A stretch of DNA of 64,000 nt from Bacillus aquiflavi (GTDB lineage Bacteria > Bacillota > Bacilli > Bacillales > Cytobacillaceae), in NCBI RefSeq assembly GCF_019915265.1, contig NZ_CP082780.1:3348001-3412000 (forward strand). The letters are read 5' to 3'. Position 1 is the first letter of the stretch, and each line of letters starts with the position of its first letter. Under the pieces are notes generated by a model that did no database searches, had not been told where the DNA came from, and saw only the letters and a list, made by a program, of their open reading frames with translations. The translations under genes and the position numbers were made by a program. Below, in pieces: positions 48,982 through 56,959 of the stretch.

Positions 48982-50199
48982 TTATTGGGTAACAAATTCC
49001 TCTACATTACCATGACTTTTTATCCAATTTTTAATTATTAAATCGTAACTATCAATTACTATGAGGTTTTCATCTGGTTGTTCTTGTGTAATGAAATCTA
49101 ATAAATTATCTTCATGTTTTGTTTTAATCAATACTTTTAAAACACAGCTACGTTTTTGGCTGGCAAACAATAAACTGTCCAATGCTTCCTCAAATGTTTC
49201 GTTTGGTTTTTGAATTTTAATTGGTACAGGTTTTTCTTTATAATATTCTCGCAAAAATCCATCAATACCTTTGTTTCTTTGGACTGGAAGAGCATTTAAA
49301 CTATTAAGGATTGCCAATTCTGTTTCATCTTTTGTTAGGTATTCTTTTTCCCCTTTTTCCAACAAATGAGATGATGTTTTGATTGGGTTATTTAATCGTT
49401 CCTTTGTTAGTTCGATTGCATCTTCTGAAGTATCAATTCCAATATAATTTCTGCCCAATAAATCAGCCGCTACTAATGTTGTTCCACTACCACAAAAAGG
49501 ATCTAAAACGGTATCTCCTTCATCAGTTACAATTTTTATTATTTGTTCTAACAATAAAATAGGTTTTTGAGTTGGATAGCCAGTTCGTTCCTTTGCTTTT
49601 GGATTTAAAAATGGTATGTTCCAAACGTCTGATAAAGGAACTCCTTTTTTCTCTTTGCCCAATACAACCTGTCCGTTTTCATCAACTTTATATCTGGATT
49701 TTGAATTTTCATCTCTAACACGTTCTTGCAATATTTGGTCTATGTTAGTTGTTGCTGAATAATCGGTATAAATCGTGTTAAATTTGAATGATTTCGATTT
49801 GCTATAAAAATATATGTTTTGATGATTATTCAATAAGCCTTTTTTAGAATTAGACCACCGTTTATATGTCCATATGTTTTCGCTTTGGAAGTTATTCATG
49901 CCGAAAACTTCATCCAATGCCACTCTTAAATAATGAGAAGCAGATTTATCACAATGCAAAAATATAGAACCCGTCTTTTTTAATACTTTTTTACAAGCTT
50001 CCAAACGGTCTTTAATGAATTGCTTATAATCTTCGATTGACTCCCAACTATCATCAAATGAATATTCTTTGGAATTATCCCGTGTTTTTAATTTTTGTTT
50101 CCGTTGTGTAAAAAACGGTGGGTCTAAATAAATTAGGTCAACACTTTCCTCTGGTATGTTCTGTAGTTGTTCTAAGCAGTCGCCTAATAATACAGTCAT
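48982..50199 (-). CDS. DNA N4/N6 amino-methyltransferase of a type II R-M system
   Basis: A 405-residue methyltransferase. The catalytic motif IV LIYLDPPFFTQ (about 23-33) comes before the SAM motif I DPFCGSGTTLVAADLLGRNY (about 235), the beta-class order used by many type II N4-cytosine or N6-adenine enzymes. A 120-residue C-terminal extension is not recognised. It starts 19 bases after the endonuclease gene, with AAGGAGTAATGTATAA before ATG. It should protect the site cut by the neighbouring endonuclease. Confidence 0.9.
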   Translation of the reverse strand: MTVLLGDCLEQLQNIPEESVDLIYLDPPFFTQRKQKLKTRDNSKEYSFDDSWESIEDYKQFIKDRLEACKKVLKKTGSIFLHCDKSASHYLRVALDEVFGMNNFQSENIWTYKRWSNSKKGLLNNHQNIYFYSKSKSFKFNTIYTDYSATTNIDQILQERVRDENSKSRYKVDENGQVVLGKEKKGVPLSDVWNIPFLNPKAKERTGYPTQKPILLLEQIIKIVTDEGDTVLDPFCGSGTTLVAADLLGRNYIGIDTSEDAIELTKERLNNPIKTSSHLLEKGEKEYLTKDETELAILNSLNALPVQRNKGIDGFLREYYKEKPVPIKIQKPNETFEEALDSLLFASQKRSCVLKVLIKTKHEDNLLDFITQEQPDENLIVIDSYDLIIKNWIKSHGNVEEFVTQ

Positions 50200-50218
50200 T
50201 TATACATTACTCCTTTTT

Positions 50219-50848
50219 TCATTGGGTATTTTCATCAGCTATTTTTTGAAGGATACCCTTTAAATCCACTTCAGTAGTTTTCTTGATATAGTCCCAAGCA
50301 GCGTCCCCGTAATAATATTGTCCGTTTACGCCTTCATATAATGTTTCCAGTGTTTGTTGAATTTTAATAGCTTTTTTTCTGTTTGGGTAATAGAACATAA
50401 CACGAATAGGAACAAAACCAGCATCTTTTATAACTTGGATTCTTGTATGTTCTTTAGTGATATGGTCTCCATCAGTTGTTGCATCTCTCCACTTAATTTC
50501 GTGGGCATCTTCATCTACTAAACAATCAATTTCAAATGTTTTTGGTCTTTGTCCGATTGTATTAGGTATTTTGACCTTTTGAGCCTTTTCTCCAAATTTA
50601 TGAACAAAACACAATGTAGCCGCTTCTTCGAGGAATGAACCAGCATATTTATAAAGGAAACGTCCTTTATTTTGGTAAACGTCAATCATTTCCCCTTCTT
50701 CAAGGGTTACTTTTAACACTCGATAAATCAAATAATGCGATTTATCATCTTGGTTCATATCTTCTACACGTTCTTTTACTTTTAATTCTAATTGAGTTGC
50801 ATATCTGTCTGCCAATTCTCGCAATTCTTGCTCGATTGTTAATGTCAT
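50219..50848 (-). CDS. ApaLI-family type II restriction endonuclease
   Basis: A 209-residue protein closely resembling, from memory, the ApaLI family (GTGCAC cutters). Key runs are SHYLIYRVL, KGRFLYKYAGSFLEEAATLC and the metal-binding PD-(D/E)xK-like core FEIDCLVDEDAHEIKWRDAT. HITKEHTRIQVIKDAGFVPI and YYPNRKKAIKIQQTLETLYE complete the match. It precedes its methyltransferase on one transcript. The usual partner of ApaLI is a C5 methylase as I recall, whereas here it is an amino-methylase, so specificity needs proof. Confidence 0.82.
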   Translation of the reverse strand: MTLTIEQELRELADRYATQLELKVKERVEDMNQDDKSHYLIYRVLKVTLEEGEMIDVYQNKGRFLYKYAGSFLEEAATLCFVHKFGEKAQKVKIPNTIGQRPKTFEIDCLVDEDAHEIKWRDATTDGDHITKEHTRIQVIKDAGFVPIRVMFYYPNRKKAIKIQQTLETLYEGVNGQYYYGDAAWDYIKKTTEVDLKGILQKIADENTQ

Positions 50849-50925
50849 ATTTTTATTCCCCCATTATTATACTTCATTTTATTGTACTATAAAATGGGCA
50901 TATTTACATGGCAGATATTTTTTTA

Positions 50926-50953
50926 ATGTAACAAAATGATAGAATTGATACAT
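50926..50953 (-). repeat. 28-bp palindromic repeat, copy A
   Basis: On the minus strand the site reads ATGTATCAATT, 6 bases, then TTTTGTTACAT. The arms are imperfect inverted repeats. It lies 78 bases upstream of the endonuclease start, so it may control the R-M operon. Copies B and C are at 53431-53458 and 56608-56635. Confidence 0.8.
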
Positions 50954-51095
50954 GATTAGCCTTTTAAAAAACTTGATTAGCTCAATGTTTCTAACAGTTC
51001 TCGCTGTTTTGTCGTGTTTTATATGTAACATTTCAAATGGTAGATTTTCATAAAATGATACAAATTAATCTCTAACAATTGGCAAATAAATATTA

Positions 51096-51218
51096 TATAA
51101 TCTAATTGAACAAAATAACTTGTTCTTTTGGATGCTTCTGCTAACAACCAACATTATGTTGGGCTTTTATTTCAACTCCTCATTGAATTGCACTTTCCAT
51201 ATTGGGAAGTGCTTTTTT
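51096..51218 (+). ncRNA. Candidate small RNA with intrinsic terminator
   Basis: TATAAT at 51096-51101 would start a transcript near 51108. It contains a CCAACA/TGTTGG hairpin near 51150-51165 and ends in a 9-base stem GCACTTTCC/GGGAAGTGC (51190-51212) followed by T6. No good -35 is seen and no ORF with a ribosome binding site fits, so an untranslated RNA is the simplest reading. It is convergent with the short recombinase gene. Confidence 0.4.
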
Positions 51219-51425
51219 CTTTTGCATAAAAAAAAAATAGCCCATCAATAATGATGGACACATTTCTCGAGAATAACCGTTGAAACAAACCGTAAAGAAA
51301 AAGACGAACCATAAGAAAAAGGAGTGTTCTGCTGTAAATGACGAACTTTTAGCAAATTGTATTAATAATGTATTTCCACCTCGAGTTCATTATATGTTAA
51401 TATTACCCGATACTCAATCAAATTT

Positions 51426-51965
51426 CTATAATCCAAAACCATCAATGGCTTTATCCATAATATCATCATTTATTCCAATATATCGTAATGTTACGGAAGG
51501 TGCTGAATGATTGAATATTTCTTGGAGCAGTACAACGTCTTTATATTGTTGATAAAAATGGAAACCAAATGTTTTCCTCAATGTATGAGTTCCAATTTCA
51601 CCTATTCCGACTTTTTCAGCAGCTGCATTTAAAACACGATATGCTTGTACCCGTGAAATTGGTTTTCCGCCTTTTTTAGATGGAAATAGGTAATCTTCAT
51701 CATGCAATCCTTCAACATAATCTTCTACCAATCGTTGAGCAACTGGAGTAAGCTTCAATCGTTTGGATTTTCGTGTTTTCGTTTCTTTTAAAATGATATG
51801 GGTTTTACCTTTAATATCTTTCACTTTCATTGGCAAAATATCACTTATCCTTAACCCAGTATTAATGCCAAAACAAAACAGAAAATAATCCCTATATGAT
51901 GAGTGCATTAATACGGTTTTCATTTGTTCGATTTTATCCTTTTCTCTGATTGGTTGTACTGCCAT
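51426..51965 (-). CDS. Short tyrosine recombinase (catalytic domain only)
   Basis: A 179-residue recombinase consisting almost only of the catalytic domain: Arg in INTGLRISDILPMKVKDI, HTLRKTFGFHFYQQ, then HSAPSVTLRYIGI with Tyr nucleophile. The N-terminal core-binding domain is absent, a form common in Firmicute phages. ATG follows GGGAGATGATATATT. It may resolve dimers or act as an accessory of the element; it is not next to an att site. Confidence 0.85.
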   Translation of the reverse strand: MAVQPIREKDKIEQMKTVLMHSSYRDYFLFCFGINTGLRISDILPMKVKDIKGKTHIILKETKTRKSKRLKLTPVAQRLVEDYVEGLHDEDYLFPSKKGGKPISRVQAYRVLNAAAEKVGIGEIGTHTLRKTFGFHFYQQYKDVVLLQEIFNHSAPSVTLRYIGINDDIMDKAIDGFGL

Positions 51966-52053
51966 AATATATCATCTCCCATTTTAGAATTTAATAGATT
52001 TCGTTGCTATCGGTTTTTAATTGTTTTGAATGTATTTATATTGATTGATGAAG

Positions 52054-52084
52054 AAAACGGCGTAGCAAACGAGCTACACCGTTC
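52054..52084 (-). terminator. Terminator after the gene at 52091
   Basis: AACGGTGTAGC and GCTACGCCGTT (minus strand) form a long stem with TTTTC behind. Confidence 0.75.
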
Positions 52085-52090
52085 CTAATG

Positions 52091-52534
52091 TTATTCAATG
52101 ACAACTACAACAAAGTTCACGAGGTTATCTGTGTATTCGTTTGGATCGTTGTTAATGTAATTTGATTTCAACCACCCAGCTCGGTCGTCTGAGTTCATGT
52201 AATAAAATAATTTATCAAATACTTCCATTTGTTCTTCGTTGAAATTGCCTAATACATAAGTTTCCAAATAATCATCTTGGGTATAAAACATAACTTCCGC
52301 TTCTTCTGATATGTTTCCATTTACGATTTCAAAAGCAATCGTGTCCAAAACATCATATAAATTAGTTGCAAAAATATCTGTATGGTGTTTCTCGTATTCT
52401 TTTAGATTGTTCATGATTTCAACTGATAGATTTTCCATCTTGTCGTATTGTTCTGGAACATCAAAACATGACCTCCAACCATATTGATTTTCTAATTGTT
52501 TCTTTTCAATCATTAAAGATAAAATATGTTTCAT
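52091..52534 (-). CDS. Hypothetical acidic protein, 147 residues
   Basis: Start ATG 52534 after GGGAGGAAATCACA; the frame extends further upstream but overlaps the preceding gene. It begins MKHILSLMIEKKQLENQYGW and is helical and acidic. It is not recognised. It follows the gene at 52581-53207 on the same strand with a terminator after it. Confidence 0.65.
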   Translation of the reverse strand: MKHILSLMIEKKQLENQYGWRSCFDVPEQYDKMENLSVEIMNNLKEYEKHHTDIFATNLYDVLDTIAFEIVNGNISEEAEVMFYTQDDYLETYVLGNFNEEQMEVFDKLFYYMNSDDRAGWLKSNYINNDPNEYTDNLVNFVVVVIE

Positions 52535-52580
52535 TGTGATTTCCTCCCGTTTTAATAGATTAATATGGAAAAGCGAGCAA

Positions 52581-53207
52581 TTAGCCCGCCTTTTTGATTT
52601 CCAATATTGTTTGTTTTGCACGTTGCATATCTTCGTCTAAAATACCAATTTCAGTTAATGCCTTTTTCATTGATGTTGTATTAACCGCCATTTTCTTTTC
52701 ACCCGTTACCCAAACTTTAGCGCCACGTTTGATTAATTTTAGGCAGTTGTTTTTGTCAGCGAAAAAGTGGAGGCTGACAGAATATCCATTGTAAGTAAAT
52801 GAAACAATTTTGATTTCGCCATGTTTTTTATGAACATCATCTTCCACAGTTACATTATCGAATGGAAAAGGTTCCATTTCAGCTTCAGCTTCATTTTGTT
52901 CTTCGTTGTTAGTTTCGTCAGCATTTGATTTTTCGTTTTCAACGTGTTTTACTTCATCATCATTTTTAACTTCGTTAGTATCGTCAGTATTTTGTTCTGG
53001 TGTTGTTTCTTCGATTGTTTCAACAGCATTTTCTTCAATTACAGGTTCTTCTGCGATAATTTCATAATTTTTGCGGATTGAGTCGAGTTTGATTTCCTTT
53101 TGGGTAGTTTCGTTGAAAGCAGTTTTGTTTTCGTTGTCCACAATGATAGTGATTTCCTTTTTGTTTTTGGCATTTTTAGATACCACAGTTAATTTTGTTT
53201 TCATCAT
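52581..53207 (-). CDS. Hypothetical protein with long acidic linker, 208 residues
   Basis: Not recognised. The N-terminal 45 residues form a strand-rich domain (TKLTVVSKNAKNKKEITIIV). Residues about 55-115 are a low-complexity acidic linker rich in Glu, Asn and Asp. The C-terminal 80 residues form a second domain (IKIVSFTYNGYSVSLHFFAD). The two-domain tether is typical of phage or plasmid accessory proteins. ATG follows GGGAGATGATTTAAA. Confidence 0.65.
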   Translation of the reverse strand: MMKTKLTVVSKNAKNKKEITIIVDNENKTAFNETTQKEIKLDSIRKNYEIIAEEPVIEENAVETIEETTPEQNTDDTNEVKNDDEVKHVENEKSNADETNNEEQNEAEAEMEPFPFDNVTVEDDVHKKHGEIKIVSFTYNGYSVSLHFFADKNNCLKLIKRGAKVWVTGEKKMAVNTTSMKKALTEIGILDEDMQRAKQTILEIKKAG

Positions 53208-53430
53208 TTTAAATCATCTCCCATTTAGTTTTTGATTGGTTATTATCAGGTAATATTTATCGTTGGTTAGATACTAAATCATCTAAAAATGGAAGTGAAG
53301 GTTACTTTGCAGAAAATTCTTTTTTTTTTGATTTTTTATTACTTCATATGTAGATTAAACATTCATTTTGTTACATCTTATAAATCAATCATTATCAAGA
53401 ATGTTGTTCCTATGCGATTTCTAATAGGTA

Positions 53431-53458
53431 ATGTATCAATTTTCATGTTTTGTTACAT
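53431..53458 (+). repeat. 28-bp palindromic repeat, copy B
   Basis: ATGTATCAATT, 6 bases, TTTTGTTACAT. It is preceded by ATTTCTAATAG, which also precedes copy C. It lies in the 360-base gene-free gap between 53207 and 53569, in the leader of the gene at 52581-53207. Confidence 0.85.
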
Positions 53459-53467
53459 TTGAAAACT

Positions 53468-53500
53468 AAAAAAGAAGCGGCTGTTATTGCCACTTCCTTT
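53468..53500 (-). terminator. Terminator after the gene at 53569
   Basis: On the minus strand GAAGTGGC, 7 bases and GCCGCTTC are followed by TTTTTT. One G-T pair lies in the stem. Confidence 0.75.
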
Positions 53501-53568
53501 GTTTGAAATATCATTATTATTGGGCCCTAAGCAATAATAACTTTATTTTTTAACCATCATGGGCATGA

Positions 53569-53727
53569 TTAAAAAGCATTTCCCTTTTCGATTTTATCCT
53601 TCGGCAATGTTTTTTCCCAAGACCGAGTTCGTGGATTGTATTTTCCACGGTCTAATTGATGTTTTAATTGGAACGAATGATTATGCTTTAATGTTTTCAT
53701 TTTTTGAAGCGTTTGGTGGTTATTCAT
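53569..53727 (-). CDS. Small basic protein, 52 residues
   Basis: ATG 53727 follows AAGGTGGGGATAAC. The product begins MNNHQTLQKMKTLKHNHSFQ and ends DKIEKGNAF; it is rich in Lys, Arg and His. It is not recognised. It closes the run of small genes that starts at 56392, before a terminator. A nucleic-acid-binding role is possible from composition only. Confidence 0.6.
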   Translation of the reverse strand: MNNHQTLQKMKTLKHNHSFQLKHQLDRGKYNPRTRSWEKTLPKDKIEKGNAF

Positions 53728-53739
53728 GTTATCCCCACC

Positions 53740-54249
53740 TTAATACATATTTTTTGTAGTATCATTTTCGTCTTTATGGTTTGGATCCCAATCTAAGAAA
53801 TTAACTTCCCCATTATTGAATTTTTGTTCTGCTCGTTCCCCGTGAACATCTGTAAAATCACGTCCTGCTACAAAGTCTCCATCTTCTTCTTTTTCAACAA
53901 CTTCTGGAAGTCCAAGGCGGTCATCTAATGATTGGAAAATTTGTGTTTCTTCGTTGGATTTTTTAATGTTGTCTTTTCGTGGTTCGAAAAGGTCATCAAA
54001 TACACCACCTTCATTTGATTGTTTTTGTGATTTTACGATTGATTGAGATTGATTTAATCCATGAGCCTTTTCAACTTGTGCAATTCTTTGTTCCAATGGT
54101 TTAATAGCATCTTCCAATACCTTTTGTAATTGTTTAATATCCATTTGAAATTCCTCCCTTGATTTAGTCATAAAAAATTTCCGTTTGTTAGCTGGTCGGT
54201 CAACATATGATATAAAATCAATGTCTGCATTTTTCAGCTGTCTTGGCAT
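53740..54249 (-). CDS. Protein with XkdF-like N terminus and coiled coil, 169 residues
   Basis: It begins MPRQLKNADIDFISYVDRPA, then NKRKFFMTKS, the opening of phage XkdF-type prohead protease proteins. The catalytic part is absent: a coiled coil (about 35-65) and an acidic tail follow. ATG follows GGAGGTGATTAATAA. It may interfere with, or be derived from, a phage capsid maturation protein; that is inference. No other head genes are present. Confidence 0.6.
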   Translation of the reverse strand: MPRQLKNADIDFISYVDRPANKRKFFMTKSREEFQMDIKQLQKVLEDAIKPLEQRIAQVEKAHGLNQSQSIVKSQKQSNEGGVFDDLFEPRKDNIKKSNEETQIFQSLDDRLGLPEVVEKEEDGDFVAGRDFTDVHGERAEQKFNNGEVNFLDWDPNHKDENDTTKNMY

Positions 54250-54252
54250 TTA

Positions 54253-54372
54253 TTAATCACCTCCTTTTGAAGCTTTTAATTGTGCCAATTCATGTTCAAT
54301 CTTTTCTAATCGTTCAAAATATGGTTTAAGTGTTTTAACGATAATATCAGCGAGCATTTCTTTTTGGGTCAT
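54253..54372 (-). CDS. Small helical protein, 39 residues
   Basis: ATG 54372 after AAAGGAGAATAAAA. The product is MTQKEMLADIIVKTLKPYFE, then RLEKIEHELAQLKASKGGD. The C-terminal half forms a short coiled coil. It overlaps the preceding 32-residue gene and carries the GGAGG for the next one. Not recognised. Confidence 0.6.
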   Translation of the reverse strand: MTQKEMLADIIVKTLKPYFERLEKIEHELAQLKASKGGD

Positions 54373-54445
54373 TTTTATTCTCCTTTCGTTTTTTACGTTT
54401 TCTTGGTTTAGGTTTAAGCATTTGTTTCCGTGATTTTCTCGGCAT
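54347..54445 (-). CDS. Very basic 32-residue peptide
   Basis: ATG 54445 follows AGGAGGTAGTATTTCA. The product begins MPRKSRKQMLKPKPRKRKK; more than half of its residues are Lys or Arg. It overlaps the next gene by 26 bases in another frame. The strong ribosome binding site supports translation. It could bind nucleic acid; no family is recognised. Confidence 0.55.
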   Translation of the reverse strand: MPRKSRKQMLKPKPRKRKKRKENKNDPKRNAR

Positions 54446-54513
54446 TGAAATACTACCTCCTAAATGATTGCATGATTTATATTAAACACCCATTAGGTGA
54501 TATTTTGATAGAT

Positions 54514-54819
54514 TTACCATTCATCAAAAGGGTCTAATAACGGTTTAACTGTAAGATTGATGTTGTTTTGTCGTGCTAAATAACGTGCTTCATGTAAATT
54601 GGGTGCTTTTTCAATGATTTCCTTATATTTTTCAAAGCCTTTAAATACAGTTACCAATCCTAATTCAGCATTGATTTCATCTTCAAATGATTGAGTTTTT
54701 ACATTCCATTCAGATGGGGAATAAACATATACTGATACATTAATTGGATTTTCTTCAATGGTTGCACGTTCAATCCGTTTTAGTTTTCGTTCAAATGATA
54801 ATAATGATTTCAAACTCAT
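54514..54819 (-). CDS. Hypothetical protein, 101 residues
   Basis: It begins MSLKSLLSFERKLKRIERAT and is mixed alpha/beta. ATG follows GAGGGGGCTGTAGCAT and lies 3 bases after the preceding stop. Not recognised. It resembles small phage early proteins in size and packing only. Confidence 0.65.
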   Translation of the reverse strand: MSLKSLLSFERKLKRIERATIEENPINVSVYVYSPSEWNVKTQSFEDEINAELGLVTVFKGFEKYKEIIEKAPNLHEARYLARQNNINLTVKPLLDPFDEW

Positions 54820-54822
54820 ATG

Positions 54823-55113
54823 CTACAGCCCCCTCTCTTTCAGATATTCCTCAATTTCCATAAGCTTTTTCTCATATTCATAGATTTTCTTATCCATTTC
54901 CATTTGTTCTCTAAATTGTTGCATTTCATCATCATGCTTGAATGCTTTTAGCATTATATCGAGTGCATATACCAATGCTTTTGCTTTTGAAATGTTTGTT
55001 AGTTTCCCAGTCATTAATCCATTTACAACTCTGGATAATGCCTTTTTAACATCATTTCTGGTTTTTAAATTCATGTCTTTGGAATAAATAAAATCATCAT
55101 TCTTTTTTGGCAT
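54823..55113 (-). CDS. Hypothetical helical protein, 96 residues
   Basis: It begins MPKKNDDFIYSKDMNLKTRN and carries a C-terminal charged coiled coil (about 60-96). ATG follows GAAGGGGTGATATAAA. It could be a small terminase-like or DNA-binding adaptor, but no motif settles this. Confidence 0.65.
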   Translation of the reverse strand: MPKKNDDFIYSKDMNLKTRNDVKKALSRVVNGLMTGKLTNISKAKALVYALDIMLKAFKHDDEMQQFREQMEMDKKIYEYEKKLMEIEEYLKERGL

Positions 55114-55190
55114 TTTATATCACCCCTTCCATTGATAATTGTTGAGCTATCAACATTTCCATGATTTTTTATGGGTACTTTTTTGGAGAT

Positions 55191-55529
55191 TTAATTGGCA
55201 TCTTCAATTACCTTTTTCCTTATCTTTCGTGCTGTTGCATATGAAATATTGTATTTTTCAGCTATTTGTCGAATGGATAATCCATGTTGTTTTACATCAA
55301 TTAATATTTTGTGGCCTATTTGTTCAGCTAAATTTGAATGTTTTGATTTTGATTGTTCTTGTTTCAATCCTTCATGGATTGCATTTAATTGGTTGGCTTT
55401 CCGTTCCGCTTCATGTAATGAATTATAATATCCATGATGTTGGCGGTATCTTACTTGGTCTATTTGATAGACTCGGTATATTTCCCATTTTTTGTTGTAG
55501 TAGTTCATTTTCATTTTATATTCAGGCAT
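55191..55529 (-). CDS. Protein with C-terminal helix-turn-helix, 112 residues
   Basis: The C-terminal 45 residues read LIDVKQHGLSIRQIAEKYNI, then SYATARKIRKKVIEDAN, a clear helix-turn-helix of the resolvase/NUMOD kind. The N-terminal part (YNKKWEIYRVYQIDQVRYRQ) resembles AP2-like or NUMOD segments of homing-type proteins. ATG follows GGGTGGTAAA. It is immediately downstream of an HNH gene and may be a companion DNA-binding protein. Confidence 0.7.
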   Translation of the reverse strand: MPEYKMKMNYYNKKWEIYRVYQIDQVRYRQHHGYYNSLHEAERKANQLNAIHEGLKQEQSKSKHSNLAEQIGHKILIDVKQHGLSIRQIAEKYNISYATARKIRKKVIEDAN

Positions 55530-55530
55530 T

Positions 55531-55959
55531 TTACCACCCGCTTTTTTGGGTTCTTTTTTCGTTAGCTATTGTAAATTTACTTCCACCAACACCAGTTAAT
55601 CTTTTTTTGTGAGAGTTATCTCCAAACGTGCATACTTTTAAATTGTTTTCACGATTGTTCAGAGTATCGAAGTCGAAATGGTCTACCACTTTATCTTTTG
55701 GGCAGTTAATTATAAATCTGTGAAGCAATATTTTTTCGCCATTACCATTTCTAAATACGAGGTAAGCATACGGATATTTTCCAGCGATATTCATGATATG
55801 AACAGAAGATCCCGCTTCAACGATTTTTGGTAGATTGTGTTTATCTATCATGATGTTGTAACAATGCTCTTTATCTCGGGTGATTACTTCGATAACTACG
55901 GTATCTTCATCAAAGTAAGTTAAACGATTTTTAAATCCATCAATTTTAAACCAACTCAT
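55531..55959 (-). CDS. HNH endonuclease, 142 residues
   Basis: The HNH core is visible as LLHRFIINCPKDKVVDHFDF, then DTLNNRENNLKVCTFGDNSH, as in phage homing endonucleases. ATG follows GAGGTGAAATCAA and overlaps the preceding gene. Such enzymes spread by cutting alleles without them. A second HNH gene lies at 59372. Confidence 0.85.
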   Translation of the reverse strand: MSWFKIDGFKNRLTYFDEDTVVIEVITRDKEHCYNIMIDKHNLPKIVEAGSSVHIMNIAGKYPYAYLVFRNGNGEKILLHRFIINCPKDKVVDHFDFDTLNNRENNLKVCTFGDNSHKKRLTGVGGSKFTIANEKRTQKSGW

Positions 55960-56227
55960 TTGATTTCACCTCGTTATTTTCAACATTTGAAAAGTATTCC
56001 AAAATTTGTTCATGTTCCTTTGAAGCTATTTCAAATACTTTTAAAATGGATATATTGCAATTTGTTTGGAGTTTTTCGATATCTTCATAGGTTTTATATG
56101 GACCTAATAAATAAGGTTTTAATTCACCGTTTTTCATTCGTGATGTAAGAACAATATATTTACCATGTTTTTCAATAAAATTTTCCATCTCATCATGCCA
56201 TGCTGGAAACTTTTTTTGATTGTTCAT
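55946..56227 (-). CDS. Hypothetical protein, 93 residues
   Basis: It begins MNNQKKFPAWHDEMENFIEK; small, acidic, alpha/beta. ATG follows GGGTGATGTTAT; the end overlaps the HNH start by 14 bases. Not recognised. Confidence 0.6.
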   Translation of the reverse strand: MNNQKKFPAWHDEMENFIEKHGKYIVLTSRMKNGELKPYLLGPYKTYEDIEKLQTNCNISILKVFEIASKEHEQILEYFSNVENNEVKSNELV

Positions 56228-56233
56228 ATAACA

Positions 56234-56392
56234 TCACCCATTTATCATTTTTTCAATTTGACGTTTTTCTTCAACTTCCCGCTTCGCTTCATTGTCCAGA
56301 GCCTCCGCTAATTTTTTCATGGAGAAATTTACTTGTGCTTTCCAATATGAAACTGGGTTCCGCTCCTTTTTGGATAATTTTTGTTGTTTCAT
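56234..56392 (-). CDS. Small helical protein, 52 residues
   Basis: ATG 56392 follows GGGAGGAAATATCGAA. The product begins MKQQKLSKKERNPVSYWKAQ and ends REVEEKRQIEKMING. It is the first gene of the small-gene run from 56392 to 53569. Not recognised. Confidence 0.6.
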   Translation of the reverse strand: MKQQKLSKKERNPVSYWKAQVNFSMKKLAEALDNEAKREVEEKRQIEKMING

Positions 56393-56429
56393 TTCGATAT
56401 TTCCTCCCGTTCATGAAGTATCAATAAAT

Positions 56430-56959
56430 GGTATCAATACCGTTTGGTCTTATGGATTATATCAACCTACCATACCAAGACAAGTGTCTATTCCGATTAA
56501 TTACATATGATGTAAATCTAATATTGTTTTCGTTACATCATAAACAAGTTGAAAAATAAAAAATCGTGATAAGTGTTGAGCCTATCACGTTTCTAATAGA
56601 TTTCGTTATGTATCAATTCTTTTGTTTTGTTACATAAACAATAAATCACCTATTATATTTAGGTGCTTCAGCAGAAATTTAAGTATTTCGTTTCTAACGT
56701 GTTTTAGTTGTTTTATGATGTTTTATTCATTGATTGATTTTAAAACCGTGTAGAACGTAAGCTATTTATTTCTAATGCAATTCCTAAATGATTTCATGTT
56801 CCCGCCTTAATTAAACTTTTGGTATTTATGACTAACAATTTTTGAATGGTTATTCTTTAGTGGAACTAACTTGATAGGTTGGTGTTGGCGAGGGTTTAGC
56901 CCGAGCCATACTATTACTTTTTAGTTTTGGTTTTTATTTATATTACTTTGTTATCTTAA
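56430..56959. other. Gene-free regulatory region of the element
   Basis: No supported ORF. It holds a perfect palindrome TTACAT-N3-ATGTAA (56501-56515), CGTTACATCATAAAC near 56536, and the 28-bp repeat copy C. The shared GTTACAT core suggests one regulator acting at several sites. It separates the small-gene operon from the replication module. Confidence 0.6.
56608..56635 (+). repeat. 28-bp palindromic repeat, copy C
   Basis: ATGTATCAATT, 6 bases, TTTTGTTACAT. It lies about 215 bases upstream of the small-gene operon that starts at 56392. TTTCTAATAG precedes it as in copy B. Confidence 0.85.

Noticed and set aside
51280-51510. 76-residue + frame rich in Lys
   Set aside because: It overlaps the 3' end of the short recombinase gene, starts in an A-rich tract without a ribosome binding site and has no recognisable family.
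53559-53759. 66-residue + frame
   Set aside because: It is antisense to the 52-residue gene at 53569-53727, which has a good ribosome binding site.
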